DNA of 64,000 bases from Scandinavium manionii (GTDB lineage Bacteria > Pseudomonadota > Gammaproteobacteria > Enterobacterales > Enterobacteriaceae), in NCBI RefSeq assembly GCF_024764775.1, contig NZ_JALIGC010000030.1, forward strand, positions 1-64,000, in the 5' to 3' direction. Shown one piece after another: positions 50,904 to 62,377 of the stretch (positions are counted from its first letter, which is position 1; every line of letters begins with the position of its first letter). Position numbers and translations under genes: made by a program. The notes under the pieces were generated by a model. That model made no database searches and was not told the DNA's origin. It was given only the letters and a program-made list of their open reading frames with translations.

Positions 50904-51917
50904 ATGGCAACGATGCTGGAAGTGGCGAAGCGCGCTGGCGTGTCGAAAGCCACCGTATCCCGCGTGCTGTCGGGGAATGGCTACGTCAGCCAGGAAACCA
51001 AAGACCGCGTGTATCAGGCGATCGGCGAAAGCGGGTATCGCCCGAATTTGCTGGCGCGCAATCTGGCGACCAAAAAAAGTCAGACCCTGGGCCTGGTGGT
51101 GACGAACACCCTGTATCACGGCGTCTACTTCAGTGAACTGCTGTTTCACGCCGCGCGTCTGACCGAAGATCAGGGCCGACAGCTGATCCTGGCCGATGGC
51201 AAGCACAGCGCGGAAGAGGAGCGGGCGGCGATCCAGTATCTGCTCGATCTGCGCTGCGACGCGATCATCATCTACCCGCGCTTTCTGACGCCGGATGAGA
51301 TGGACGCGATCATCCACGATCACGATCGGCCGATTATGGTGTTGAATCGCCGACTGCGCGGTAACGCCAGCCACTGCGTGTGGTCGGATCAAAAAGCTTC
51401 CAGCCAGGCGGCGGTTGAGCGGCTGATTGCGATGGGTCATCGCGATATCGCGTTCATTACCGGCTCGCTGGATTCACCGACCGGGATTGAACGCCTCGCG
51501 GGCTACAAAACGGCACTGGAGCACAACGGCATTCCGGTACGAGATGCGTGGATTGCGGAAGGCAAATGGACGCCCGCTACCGGTGCGATAGGTGTCGAAA
51601 CGCTATTGTCGCGCGGGATTACGTTCAGTGCGCTGGTGGCGAGCAACGACGATATGGCCATCGGGGCTATCAAGCGGCTCAGTACTGCGGGTTGGCGCGT
51701 GCCAGAGCAGGTGTCGGTGATTGGCTTTGACGATATTGCCCTCGCGCCTTACATCGTTCCGGCCCTGTCCAGTGTCAAAATCCCGGTAACCGAGATGATC
51801 GAAGAGACCATCAACCGCTTGATTTGTATGCTCGACGGCGGTGAATTTCATCTGCAACAATCCTTTCCTGGCGAACTGATGCTACGCGATTCCGTCATTG
51901 CTGGTCCTCACGCCTGA
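50904..51917 (+). CDS. ascG: LacI-family repressor AscG, 337 aa
   Basis: AscG represses ascFB in E. coli. Its HTH is MLEVAKRAGVSKATVSRVLS and the hinge and sugar-binding domain follow (GLVVTNTLYHGVYFSELLFH, VASNDDMAIGAIKRLS, VIGFDDIALAPYIVPALSSV). The ATG at 50904 is chosen because the one at 50895 lies directly on GGGG without spacing and because AscG begins MxTMLEVAK. In E. coli ascG and ascF are divergent neighbours; here 2.4 kb of T6SS cargo stands between them. Confidence 0.95.
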   Translation: MATMLEVAKRAGVSKATVSRVLSGNGYVSQETKDRVYQAIGESGYRPNLLARNLATKKSQTLGLVVTNTLYHGVYFSELLFHAARLTEDQGRQLILADGKHSAEEERAAIQYLLDLRCDAIIIYPRFLTPDEMDAIIHDHDRPIMVLNRRLRGNASHCVWSDQKASSQAAVERLIAMGHRDIAFITGSLDSPTGIERLAGYKTALEHNGIPVRDAWIAEGKWTPATGAIGVETLLSRGITFSALVASNDDMAIGAIKRLSTAGWRVPEQVSVIGFDDIALAPYIVPALSSVKIPVTEMIEETINRLICMLDGGEFHLQQSFPGELMLRDSVIAGPHA

Positions 51918-51930
51918 TGCCCGTCATCTG

Positions 51931-51960
51931 TTGTCGTCATTAATGTCGATGACAGATGTC
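51931..51960. promoter_or_regulatory. putative FhlA site before hydN
   Basis: TGTCGTCATTAATGTCGATGACA-like sequence, with TGTCG and TGACA words in inverted order, lies about 55 bases before the sigma-54 promoter of hydN. It resembles the sites between hypA and hyfA. Confidence 0.55.
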
Positions 51961-51998
51961 TGAAGTTTTAATGCATTGATAAATAGCCATTTTAATAA

Positions 51999-52014
51999 TG
52001 GCGCGGAAAATGCA
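51999..52014 (+). promoter_or_regulatory. sigma-54 promoter of hydN-hypF
   Basis: TGGCGC-GGAAA-ATGCA has the -24 GG and -12 GC at the right spacing. hydN-hypF in E. coli is FhlA- and sigma-54-dependent. Confidence 0.7.
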
Positions 52015-52050
52015 TATCCCCGGCCTTAACGTTTAAGGCTGGAGAAGTGG

Positions 52051-52578
52051 ATGAACCGTTTCATCATCGCGGAAGCGAGCAAATGTATTGGCTGCCGTAC
52101 GTGCGAAGTGGCCTGCGCCGTCGCCCATCAACAAGATCAGGACTGCGCGGCGCTGACGCCACAAACGTTCCTGCCCCGTATTCACGTCGTTAAAGGCGTA
52201 AACCTTTCTACGGCGACCGCCTGTCGCCAGTGCGAAGACGCGCCGTGTGCCAACGTCTGTCCTAACGGGGCCATCGCCCGTGAAAACGGCTTCGTGCATG
52301 TGATGCAGGAACGCTGCATCGGCTGTAAAACCTGCGTCGTGGCCTGCCCTTACGGGGCGATGGAAGTCGTCGTTCGCCCGGTAGTGCGCACCAGCGGATT
52401 CGGCATGAAGGTTAAAGTGGAAAAAGCCGAAGCCAACAAATGTGACCTCTGCCATACCCGCGCCGACGGTCCGGCCTGCGTGGCGGTGTGTCCGACATTT
52501 GCATTGAGCTGCATCGACCGTGCGGCGCTGGATAAGCTCAATGCGGAGAAACGTCGCCGAACGGCTCTGGCGTACTGA
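52051..52578 (+). CDS. hydN: electron transport protein HydN, 175 aa
   Basis: HydN is a four-[4Fe-4S] ferredoxin-like protein linked to formate dehydrogenase H. Clusters: CIGCRTCEVACAVAH, CRQCEDAPCANVC, CIGCKTCVVACPYGA and CDLCHTRADGPACVAVC. The length equals E. coli HydN. GGAG precedes the ATG, and hypF starts one base after its stop. Confidence 0.96.
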   Translation: MNRFIIAEASKCIGCRTCEVACAVAHQQDQDCAALTPQTFLPRIHVVKGVNLSTATACRQCEDAPCANVCPNGAIARENGFVHVMQERCIGCKTCVVACPYGAMEVVVRPVVRTSGFGMKVKVEKAEANKCDLCHTRADGPACVAVCPTFALSCIDRAALDKLNAEKRRRTALAY

Positions 52579-52579
52579 G

Positions 52580-54804
<2,225 letters not shown>

Positions 54805-54808
<4 letters not shown>

Positions 54809-55821
54809 TGCTGATTAGGCTTTTACGTCAACAGCCGCGCGCAGCGCTACTGGTTTTCGTGCTGATGATGGCCAATCTATTGGCGTGGTGCTGGGCGTGG
54901 CAGGTGTTTGGTGAGAGTGGGGCGCTAATGGCCGCCAGCCTGTTGGCTTGGGGCTACGGCCTGCGCCATGCGGTGGATGCCGATCATATCGCCGCAATTG
55001 ATACCGTTACGCGCAAAATGATGCAGCAGGGCAAACGCCCGTTCGGCGTTGGCGCGTGGTTCTCGCTCGGCCATTCCTCCATTGTGGTGCTGGCTTCGGC
55101 GGCGATCGCAGCCACCGCAACAGCGTTCCAGCAGCACATGAGCTGGTTTCACGATACCGGTAGCCTGATTGGCACCGCGGTTTCATCACTGTTCCTGCTG
55201 GCGATGGCCTTTATCAACCTGGTTATTCTGCGTGGCATCTGGCGCAGCTTCCGCGCTTTCAAACAGGGTAAGCCGTTCAACCGTGATCCGGTGGCAACGG
55301 GCGGGATGATGAGCTGGCTGTTCGGCAAGACGTTCCGCCTGATCGACAAAAGCTGGCACATGTATCTGGTCGGTTTTTTGTTTGGCCTCGGCTTTGATAC
55401 CGCCACCGAAATTGGGGTGTTGGGGATCACTGCCGCCAGCGCATCCAGCGGAATGTCTATCTGGAGCATCATGATTTTCCCGGCGCTATTTGCCAGCGGC
55501 ATGGCGCTGGTGGATACGCTTGATAACGTGTTGATGGTCGGGGCGTACGGCTGGGCCTTCAACAAACCTCAGCGCAAGCTGTACTACAACATGACCATTA
55601 CCGGCACGTCGGTGGTGGTGGCACTGTTTATCGGCGGCCTGGAAGCGCTGGGCCTGCTGATGGATAAATTTGGCTTTAGCGGTGGGCTGTGGAACTGGGT
55701 CGGTGCGCTGAATGATAATCTCGGCAATGCCGGATTCATCGTTATCGGGCTGTTTATCGCCTGCTGGATAGTCTCTCTGGCGGTGTATCGCTGGCGCGGG
55801 TATGACGCACTGAGCGTGTAA
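54805..55821 (+). CDS. nickel/cobalt permease of the NiCoT family (HoxN/NixA-like), 338 aa
   Basis: It has the NiCoT signature His55-Ala-Val-Asp-Ala-Asp60-His61 (HX4DH) in YGLRHAVDADHIAAIDTVTR, then LGHSSIVVLA, FGLGFDTATEIGVLGI and DTLDNVLMVGAYGWAF, with about eight helices. It imports nickel for the hydrogenase, a job done by NikABCDE in E. coli, where this gene is absent. The ATGA overlap with hypF stop shows that the two are translated together, and so it should be under FhlA control. Whether it also carries cobalt is not known. Confidence 0.93.
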
Positions 55822-55830
55822 GGCAAACGG

Positions 55831-55860
55831 TGCCGGGCCAAATCAGGCCCGGCATTTTTT
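55831..55860. terminator. bidirectional terminator between the permease and norW
   Basis: TGCCGGGCC (55831-55839) pairs with GGCCCGGCA (55846-55854) and is followed by six T. It serves both convergent units. Confidence 0.9.
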
Positions 55861-55862
55861 AT

Positions 55863-56996
55863 TCAGGCGTGGATCTGTTTCAGTAGCGCGAACGCCTGCT
55901 TCATCTTCCCTTCGCTGACCACAAACGCCCGCAGCTTCTCCTCGCTATCAAACCCTTGCGCAATCATTCCATCGGGAGTGGTATTGAGCGTCCAGCGTAG
56001 ATCCGGATGACGCGTATCGCCCGCTAAATGCAGTGGCAGGTCCGGCGTTTTCACTTTGACCAGCATCGGCGGCAGCGTCAGGTTTGCAGCCTGACCCAGC
56101 AGGATTTTTGCCAGGGTCAGCGCGCTCAGCAGTGTCGGCTGGAGGAACGGCAGCACTCGACCGTTGATTTCTGCGCAGTCGCCGAGGGCGTAAATGGCCG
56201 GGTTGCTGGTTTGCAGCGTTCCATCGACCACCACGCCACGGTGGATTTCAACACCTGCGCGGCATGCAAGCGTGGTTTCCGGGAGCAGACCCGTAGCAGC
56301 AATGACGGCATCCACCTCAAGTACCCGCTCGCGATCAAAGCAGGCACGGATCCCGGTGCGGGTTTTCTCCAGCCCCTGAAGCTGGCTTTTCAGCAGTAGA
56401 TGAACGCCCATATCGGTCAGCTGATGTTGAAGACGACTGCTGACTTCGGGCGGCATCAGGGAGGCCAGGATGCTCGCGGCGTTGTCCACCACGCTAACCG
56501 CTTTCCCCGCCCGACAAAAATCCATCGCCAGTTCACTGCCGATAAGGCCTGCGCCGACAATCAGCACGCGCCTGGCATCGTGCAGCACCCTTTGTGCCGC
56601 GCCATACTCCTGCTGGCTGTTGAGTGTGAGCATCAACTCGTGGCCCGGTACCGGCGGGACAAACGGCGTGGCTCCCGTCGCCAGCACCAGTTTGTCGTAC
56701 GGCCAGCTCTGGTCACTGCTTTTCACTACCCGCGCGGCGGCGTCGATATCCGCCACCCAGGTGTTCGGAAACAGACACAGATTGTACTGCTCGGCAAACT
56801 CGCCCGCCGTCTGGAGCGTCAGGTCTGCGGCGCGCTGGTTCTGGCTGATGACGTGGCTGAGATCCGGTTTGTTATATTCATCCATACTGTCGGCGGCAAT
56901 CAGCGTCAGTGGCACCTGCGCGTCTTGTTTGCGGATGCTTTTGACCAACTGACGAGCCGCAAAACCTGAACCGATGATGACAATCCCGTGAGTCAT
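55863..56996 (-). CDS. norW: NADH:flavorubredoxin reductase NorW, 377 aa
   Basis: NorW passes electrons from NADH to the rubredoxin part of NorV. It has an FAD Rossmann motif at the N-terminus (IVIIGSGFAARQLVKSIRKQ), an NAD-binding VLIVGAGLIGSELAMDF (about 145) and the AIYALGDCAEINGRVLPF second FAD motif. Its length is that of E. coli. It overlaps the norV stop by four bases. Confidence 0.96.
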   Translation of the reverse strand: MTHGIVIIGSGFAARQLVKSIRKQDAQVPLTLIAADSMDEYNKPDLSHVISQNQRAADLTLQTAGEFAEQYNLCLFPNTWVADIDAAARVVKSSDQSWPYDKLVLATGATPFVPPVPGHELMLTLNSQQEYGAAQRVLHDARRVLIVGAGLIGSELAMDFCRAGKAVSVVDNAASILASLMPPEVSSRLQHQLTDMGVHLLLKSQLQGLEKTRTGIRACFDRERVLEVDAVIAATGLLPETTLACRAGVEIHRGVVVDGTLQTSNPAIYALGDCAEINGRVLPFLQPTLLSALTLAKILLGQAANLTLPPMLVKVKTPDLPLHLAGDTRHPDLRWTLNTTPDGMIAQGFDSEEKLRAFVVSEGKMKQAFALLKQIHA

Positions 56997-58432
56997 TTTG
57001 CCTCCGTCGCCAGTACGTCGAACACCTCTTTACCGAGCGAGCATTCCGGGCACAGGAAACTGTCCGGGACTTCGCTCCACGGCGTGCCTGGGGCGACATC
57101 CTGATTCGGCTCGCCTTGTGCCGGGTCGTAAATCCACTGGCAAACGCTGCACTGCATGGCAGGCCCGGAATCGACGGTGCATTCGGCAGGCTGCGACTCG
57201 CTCGCTACATTCACCGCTACGGGTAACGAAATCGGCGTGAGCGCCCACTGACGGGCGATTTCGCGACCGTGCTCGCGGCAGATTTCCAGAGCGTCGAGAT
57301 CGGGACGCCACTTGGCTTTCAGGCTCAGCGACATGTCAAAACCCGCGTCCTGCAAGCGGGTAGAAAGTCGGTCCACCGCGCCGCCGCTCCAGCCGTGTGA
57401 GCCAAAAGCGCTGGCGCGTTTGTTGCGAAAACGTAGCCCGGTCAGTTCTTCAACCAGCCCGGCAATTTTCGGCATCATCACGTTGTTCATGGTCGAAGTG
57501 CCCGCCAGCACGCCTTTGGAACGGAAGACGTTGGTCAGCACGTCGTTTTTATCGCTGCGGGAGACGTTAAAAATCTTCACCGCCACGCGCGGGTCGACCT
57601 CGTTAATGCCCTGGGCGATGGCATCCGCCATCATGCGGGTGTTGTTGGACATGGTATCGTAGAAAATCGTGATGCGGTCTTCCTGATAATCCGCCGCCCA
57701 TTTCAGATACAGCTCGACAATTTGTGTCGGATTATCGCGCCACACCACGCCGTGAGAGGTGGCAATCATCTCTACCGGCAGGTTGAAACCGAGGATCTCG
57801 GTGATTTTTGGCGTTACCAGGCGGCTGAACGGCGTCAGAATGTTGGCGTAGTAGCGCTGGCACTGTTCGAAAAGTTCAGCCTGATCCACTTCGTCATTGA
57901 ACAGGTGTTCGTCGCAATAGTGCTGACCAAAAGCGTCGTTGCTAAACAGCACCGCGTCGCCGGTCACGTAGGTCATCATGCTGTCGGGCCAGTGCAGCAT
58001 CGGGGTTTCCACGAAAATCAGCTGTTTGCCGTTGCCCAGATCCAGCGAATCGCCTGTTTTAACGACGTTGAAATTCCACTCCGGGTGATGGTGATGGCCG
58101 TTAATCGAATCGATAGCGTTGGCGGTGCAATAAATCGGCGTGTCCGGAATGGATGCCATCAGCTCGGTTAGCGCACCGGCATGATCCTCTTCCGCGTGGT
58201 TGATGATGATGTAGTCGATATCGGCGAGATCGATCTCCGCCCGCAGGTTCTGCACGAACTCGCGGCTGAACTTATGATCGACGGTGTCAATCAGCACATT
58301 TTTCTCTTCGCGGATCAGATAACTGTTGTAGCTACTGCCGCGCAGAGTTTTGTATTCGGTGCCGTGAAAATCACGCACTTCCCAATCGCGTTGCCCAACC
58401 CAATGAATATTGTTTTTAACGTGAATAGCCAT
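56993..58432 (-). CDS. norV: anaerobic nitric oxide reductase flavorubredoxin NorV, 479 aa
   Basis: NorV reduces NO to N2O at a diiron site. Its metallo-beta-lactamase domain (1-250) has HAEEDHAGALTEL (ligands H, E, D, H), the flavodoxin domain is about 255-395 (FYDTMSNNTRMMADAIAQGI), and the C-terminal rubredoxin (about 425-479) has CSVCQWIYDP and CPECS. The ATG at 58432 gives 479, the E. coli length; the in-frame codons above it lie before the usual MAIHVKNNIHWVGQRDWEV start. Confidence 0.97.
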   Translation of the reverse strand: MAIHVKNNIHWVGQRDWEVRDFHGTEYKTLRGSSYNSYLIREEKNVLIDTVDHKFSREFVQNLRAEIDLADIDYIIINHAEEDHAGALTELMASIPDTPIYCTANAIDSINGHHHHPEWNFNVVKTGDSLDLGNGKQLIFVETPMLHWPDSMMTYVTGDAVLFSNDAFGQHYCDEHLFNDEVDQAELFEQCQRYYANILTPFSRLVTPKITEILGFNLPVEMIATSHGVVWRDNPTQIVELYLKWAADYQEDRITIFYDTMSNNTRMMADAIAQGINEVDPRVAVKIFNVSRSDKNDVLTNVFRSKGVLAGTSTMNNVMMPKIAGLVEELTGLRFRNKRASAFGSHGWSGGAVDRLSTRLQDAGFDMSLSLKAKWRPDLDALEICREHGREIARQWALTPISLPVAVNVASESQPAECTVDSGPAMQCSVCQWIYDPAQGEPNQDVAPGTPWSEVPDSFLCPECSLGKEVFDVLATEAK

Positions 58433-58476
58433 AACGTCCTCAATCACTCTTCTGGTTCAAATCGTTAATGGGCTAT

Positions 58477-58492
58477 ATCAAGTTGCGTGCCA
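58477..58492 (-). promoter_or_regulatory. sigma-54 promoter of norVW
   Basis: On the reverse strand TGGCAC-GCAAC-TTGAT lies about 45 bases before norV. The -24 element is perfect and the -12 one fair. Confidence 0.75.
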
Positions 58493-58546
58493 GTTTTTAT
58501 TTTGTTGATAATTAATGGTTTTTAAGTTTGAGTGTTGTGAGTGTTT

Positions 58547-58602
58547 GTCATAATGACTATTCTTTAGTGGGTCAAAAAGACAATAATGACAGTCATAATG
58601 AC
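58547..58602. promoter_or_regulatory. three NorR binding sites
   Basis: GTCATAATGAC (58547-58557), GTCAAAAAGAC (58571-58581) and GTCATAATGAC (58592-58602) each fit the NorR core GT-N7-AC. Three such sites in the norR-norV gap are needed in E. coli. They also cover the start region of norR and so suit autorepression. Confidence 0.85.
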
Positions 58603-58614
58603 AATGAGGCAGGC

Positions 58615-60129
58615 ATGAGTTTTTCTACCGAAGCGCTGGCGAAAATAGCCATCGAATTGCAAAGCGACATTGGTCATCCGGACCGTTTTTCGAGGCTTAT
58701 CATCACTCTGCGCGAGCTGTTGGGCTGTGACGCCTCGGCGTTGTTGCGCTACGAGGCACATCAGTTCATTCCGCTGGCAATTGACGGCCTGGCGAAAGAC
58801 GTACTGGGCCGCCGGTTTGCGTTACAGGCCCACCCTCGACTGGAGGCGATTGCCCGTGCTGGCGATATCGTGCGTTTTCCCGCAGACAGCACGTTGCCGG
58901 ACCCTTACGACGGGCTGATTCCTGGGCAGGAAAGCCTGAAGGTTCACGCCTGTCTCGGTCTGCCGCTGTTCGCCGGGCAAAATCTGATTGGCGCGTTAAC
59001 CCTTGATGGCATGGATGCTCATCAATTCGACAGCCACAGCGACGAAGAACTGCGCCTGATTGCAGCACTGGTTTCCGGGGCGCTGAATAACGCGCTGCTG
59101 ATTGCCCGGCTGGAAAGCCAGAATGTGTTGATGACCAACGTCAGTGGCGACGCGACGACAGGTGCGCAGGAGATGATTGGTCTCTCGGCTCCGGTGGTAC
59201 AGCTGCAAAAAGAGATAGAGATCGTCGCGGCGTCCGATCTTAATGTGCTGATCGGCGGTGAAACCGGCACCGGGAAAGAGCTGGTGGCGAAGGCGATTCA
59301 TCAGCAATCATCGCGTGCGGCGAACCCGCTGGTGTATCTCAACTGCGCGGCGTTACCGGAAAGCGTGGCGGAAAGCGAGCTGTTCGGGCATGTGAAGGGT
59401 GCGTTTACCGGGGCTATCAGCCATCGCAGCGGAAAATTTGAAATCGCGGATAACGGTACGCTGTTCCTCGATGAAATCGGTGAGCTATCTTTGTCATTGC
59501 AGGCCAAGCTGCTGCGGGTATTGCAGTATGGTGATATCCAGCGAGTCGGCGATGACCGCAGTCTGCGGGTTAATGTGCGCGTACTGGCGGCAACTAACCG
59601 CGATCTACGCGAAGAGGTATTGGCCGGGCGTTTTCGCGCGGATCTGTTCCACCGTTTAAGCGTGTTCCCGCTTTACGTGCCGCCACTCCGCGAGCGCGAT
59701 GAAGACGTCATTCTACTGGCGGGCTATTTTTGCGAGCAGTGCCGGGCTCGAATGGGGCTGAGCAGCGTCATTCTTAGCGCAGCAGCCCGCGCGCATTTAG
59801 CGTCGTATCGTTGGCCCGGTAATGTGCGTGAGCTGGAACATGCCATCCATCGGGCAGTGGTGTTGGCGCGCGCGGCCAGCGATGGCGCCGACGTCACGCT
59901 AAAACCGCAACATTTTGCTATTCACTGCGAACCTGTTTCCGTTGTACAACCGCGTGAAATGCAGACGGAAGCGGTGAATTTACGGGAGGCCACCGACGCG
60001 TTTCAACGTCAGGCGATTATGCAGGCGCTGGAAAGCCAGCAGAACAACTGGGCCGCGACAGCCCGCGCATTGTCGCTGGACGTCGCCAACCTGCACCGGC
60101 TGGCGAAACGACTGGGGCTGAAGGATTAA
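58615..60129 (+). CDS. norR: nitric oxide-sensing sigma-54 activator NorR, 504 aa
   Basis: NorR senses NO through a mononuclear iron in its N-terminal GAF domain (about 20-170) and activates norVW. The ligand block DPYDGLIPGQESLKVHACLG (Asp, Cys) is conserved. The AAA+ domain has GETGTGKELVAKAIHQQS, GAFTGA and FLDEIGELSLSLQAKLLRVL, and a Fis-type HTH ends the protein. The ATG at 58615 gives exactly the E. coli length; the frame upstream crosses the NorR sites. Confidence 0.97.
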   Translation: MSFSTEALAKIAIELQSDIGHPDRFSRLIITLRELLGCDASALLRYEAHQFIPLAIDGLAKDVLGRRFALQAHPRLEAIARAGDIVRFPADSTLPDPYDGLIPGQESLKVHACLGLPLFAGQNLIGALTLDGMDAHQFDSHSDEELRLIAALVSGALNNALLIARLESQNVLMTNVSGDATTGAQEMIGLSAPVVQLQKEIEIVAASDLNVLIGGETGTGKELVAKAIHQQSSRAANPLVYLNCAALPESVAESELFGHVKGAFTGAISHRSGKFEIADNGTLFLDEIGELSLSLQAKLLRVLQYGDIQRVGDDRSLRVNVRVLAATNRDLREEVLAGRFRADLFHRLSVFPLYVPPLRERDEDVILLAGYFCEQCRARMGLSSVILSAAARAHLASYRWPGNVRELEHAIHRAVVLARAASDGADVTLKPQHFAIHCEPVSVVQPREMQTEAVNLREATDAFQRQAIMQALESQQNNWAATARALSLDVANLHRLAKRLGLKD

Positions 60130-61091
60130 AGAATACCGGCCTGATAGAAATCCTGCAGGTTGATCGCCCCGCACAGCAGACCGCAATCGTCGACCACCGG
60201 TGCGGCGGCGATTTTACGCTTCATCAGCACTTCTTTGGCCTCAACCGCGCGGCTTTGTGCATTCAGCGTGACGCCCCCCCGGGTCATGGCTTCTGCAACT
60301 TTTTCCGCCAGTGTGCCGCCGCCGACCAGCCAGCGACGCAGGTCGCCATCGGTAAACACGCCTTGCACCCGACTGTTTTCATCGCACACCACAACCAGCC
60401 CAAGCCCGGTGCGGCTCAGCTCCAGCATCGCGTCCATCACGCTGGTGGTGAGTTTGACCTGCGGGATGGCATCGCCCGTACGCATCAGGTGATGCACTTT
60501 ATTCAGCAAACGCGCGCCTAACGCACCCGCCGGGTGGGAACGCGCAAAATCCTCTTCGTTAAAGCCACGCGCCTGCATCACTGCCATCGCCAGGGCGTCA
60601 CCCATCATTAGGGTGTTGACGCTGCTGGAAGTCGGGGCGAGATGCATCGGGCAGGCTTCGCGTTCGACCGAAATATCCAGAGTGGCTTTTGCGGCCAGCG
60701 CCAGTGGTGAGCGGGTTTTGCCAGTCATCGCCAGCAGCGCGACCGATTTTTCCTGTAAGCGTGGGATGATCAGATCGAGCTCTTTGGCCGAGCCGGAGTA
60801 GGAAATAAACAGCATCACGTCACGGCTTTCGATCATCCCCAGATCGCCATGCAGGGCTTCTGCCGGATGCACAAAAAAAGCAGGCGTGCCGGTGCTGGCA
60901 AGCGTGGCGGCAATTTTTTTGCCGATATGCCCGGATTTGCCAATTCCGGAGACAATCACTTTGCCTTCGCTTTGAATAAGGGTGTTTGCGGCGCGAACAA
61001 AATCATCGCCAAGTCGGTCCGGCAGGCGGCTCGCTTCCTCGAGTTCCAGCCTCAGCGTCTGACGGCCTGCGTTAATCAGAAAGTCACTCAT
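60126..61091 (-). CDS. gutQ: D-arabinose 5-phosphate isomerase GutQ, 321 aa
   Basis: GutQ is a KdsD-like isomerase of ribulose 5-phosphate and arabinose 5-phosphate. It has an N-terminal SIS domain (GIGKSGHIGKKIAATLASTG, HPAEALHGDLG, EACPMHLAPTSSS) and two CBS domains (from about 205, VTTSVMDAMLEL; FTDGDLRRWL). It overlaps the srlR stop by eight bases and the norR stop by four, convergently. Confidence 0.96.
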   Translation of the reverse strand: MSDFLINAGRQTLRLELEEASRLPDRLGDDFVRAANTLIQSEGKVIVSGIGKSGHIGKKIAATLASTGTPAFFVHPAEALHGDLGMIESRDVMLFISYSGSAKELDLIIPRLQEKSVALLAMTGKTRSPLALAAKATLDISVEREACPMHLAPTSSSVNTLMMGDALAMAVMQARGFNEEDFARSHPAGALGARLLNKVHHLMRTGDAIPQVKLTTSVMDAMLELSRTGLGLVVVCDENSRVQGVFTDGDLRRWLVGGGTLAEKVAEAMTRGGVTLNAQSRAVEAKEVLMKRKIAAAPVVDDCGLLCGAINLQDFYQAGIL

Positions 61092-61857
61092 CTTTTTCCC
61101 CCGTTACGATGACGTTGATGCCTTTCTCTTCCAGTGCTTTTTTGAACGCCGGATCGATACCTGCGTCTGTAATCAGCTTATCAACGCTTTCAAGGCTACA
61201 GACGATATTGGGGCTTTTGCGGCCAAACTTTGACGAATCCGCCATCAGGATCACTTCACGGGCGGCGTTACACATCGCCTTACTGACGCTGAATACTTCG
61301 TTAAAGGTGGTCACACCCGCGTTGAGATCGATTCCGTCGGTGCCCATAAACAGTTTATCAAAGCTGAAATGCTCGAAAGCGTTTTCGGCCAACTGGCCGT
61401 GGAAGGAGGCGGATTTTTTGCGGAACGTGCCACCGGGCATCAGGATGGTTTGTTCGTTATCGACTTCGGACAGCGCATTGACGATATGCAGGCTATTGGT
61501 CATCACGGTGATGTTATTAAAGTGGCTCAGCATCGGGATCATCTGCAGTACCGTACTGCCCGCATCGAGAATAATCGAGTCGCCGTCATGGACAAATTTA
61601 ACCGCGGCTTCGGCAATCAACGCTTTCTGATGGGTGTTGATCAGCGTTTTATGATCGATAGGCGGATCGGCCTCATCCTTGTTGAGCATCACCCCGCCGT
61701 AGGTTCGGATCACCGCCCCGGCATTTTCGAGTAGAACCAGGTCTTTGCGTATCGTGGTACCGGTGGTGTCAAAGTGGTGGGCGAGTTCCTCTACTGAGCT
61801 TTTTCCCTGCTTTTGCAGATGCTCAATAATGGCAGCTTGCCGCTGACGTGGTTTCAT
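61084..61857 (-). CDS. srlR: sorbitol operon DeoR-family repressor SrlR (GutR), 257 aa
   Basis: The N-terminal DeoR HTH reads RQRQAAIIEHLQKQGKSSVE, ELAHHFDTTGTTIRKDLVLL, and the C-terminal phosphosugar-sensing domain follows (LDAGSTVLQM, GTDGIDLNAGVTTFNE, ADSSKFGRKS). SrlR represses srlAEBD. Length is that of E. coli (257). Confidence 0.96.
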   Translation of the reverse strand: MKPRQRQAAIIEHLQKQGKSSVEELAHHFDTTGTTIRKDLVLLENAGAVIRTYGGVMLNKDEADPPIDHKTLINTHQKALIAEAAVKFVHDGDSIILDAGSTVLQMIPMLSHFNNITVMTNSLHIVNALSEVDNEQTILMPGGTFRKKSASFHGQLAENAFEHFSFDKLFMGTDGIDLNAGVTTFNEVFSVSKAMCNAAREVILMADSSKFGRKSPNIVCSLESVDKLITDAGIDPAFKKALEEKGINVIVTGEKDE

Positions 61858-61876
61858 TGGCGATGTGTTCCTTAAG

Positions 61877-61898
61877 TTGCGAAATGATAATTTCGCAA
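61877..61898. promoter_or_regulatory. 9-bp palindrome between srlR and gutM
   Basis: TTGCGAAAT (61877-61885) and ATTTCGCAA (61890-61898) form a perfect inverted repeat with the spacer GATA, and CGAAA recurs at 61916. Operators of DeoR-type repressors look like this. It could be an SrlR site for autoregulation or a weak attenuator. A function is inferred. Confidence 0.5.
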
Positions 61899-61920
61899 GC
61901 TTATAACGTTCACAACGAAA

Positions 61921-62280
61921 TTATCCATGTTTCAGATTAAGCGCTAATGATAGTGCATTCTGACAGCGTGGATCATGGGGAAAGATCACATCAGGCTGCA
62001 ATTTTTGTAACGGTGTACCGTTGATGGCCGGAATTTTCACCGGCCGGGCGAAAATCGTCAGGCCCCGAAGCATCAACGAATCGCACACCCGGTTGTGCTC
62101 ATCCAGGGCGATAGCTATCACTACACGGGGCTTGAAACGTCCACCGGAGCGTCCGATGCCGACCCGGCCTTTTTGGCACAGTGCATCAAACTCACGGTTG
62201 AACTGATGAATTTGCCAGCCGCCGAGGATGAGTTGGCTCAGCCAGGCGATAATGGCGAGGGTAATGAGGGTGGTTATCAT
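61921..62280 (-). CDS. gutM: sorbitol operon activator GutM, 119 aa
   Basis: GutM is the small activator of the gut/srl operon. It has a hydrophobic N-terminal anchor (ITLITLAIIAWLSQLILGGW-like, residues 4-23) and the family block QIHQFNREFDALCQKGRVGI, GRSGGRFKPRVVIAIALDEH. E. coli GutM is 119 as well. Confidence 0.95.
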   Translation of the reverse strand: MITTLITLAIIAWLSQLILGGWQIHQFNREFDALCQKGRVGIGRSGGRFKPRVVIAIALDEHNRVCDSLMLRGLTIFARPVKIPAINGTPLQKLQPDVIFPHDPRCQNALSLALNLKHG

Positions 62281-62295
62281 ATTTATCTTCCTGGT

Positions 62296-62371
62296 GATTG
62301 CCGGATGGCGCTCTGCTTATCCGGCCTACGGTTGAGCGTGTAGACCCGTTAAGCGAAGCGCCACCGGGCAT
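62296..62371. repeat. REP/BIME element between srlD and gutM
   Basis: GCCGGAT (62300-62306) and ATCCGGC (62319-62325) form one REP palindrome, with the typical GGCGCTCTGCTT core. A second unit in opposite sense (AGCGCCACCGGGC, about 62354-62369) follows. Such units often reduce downstream expression or protect mRNA. Confidence 0.8.
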
Positions 62372-62377
62372 GGCAAC

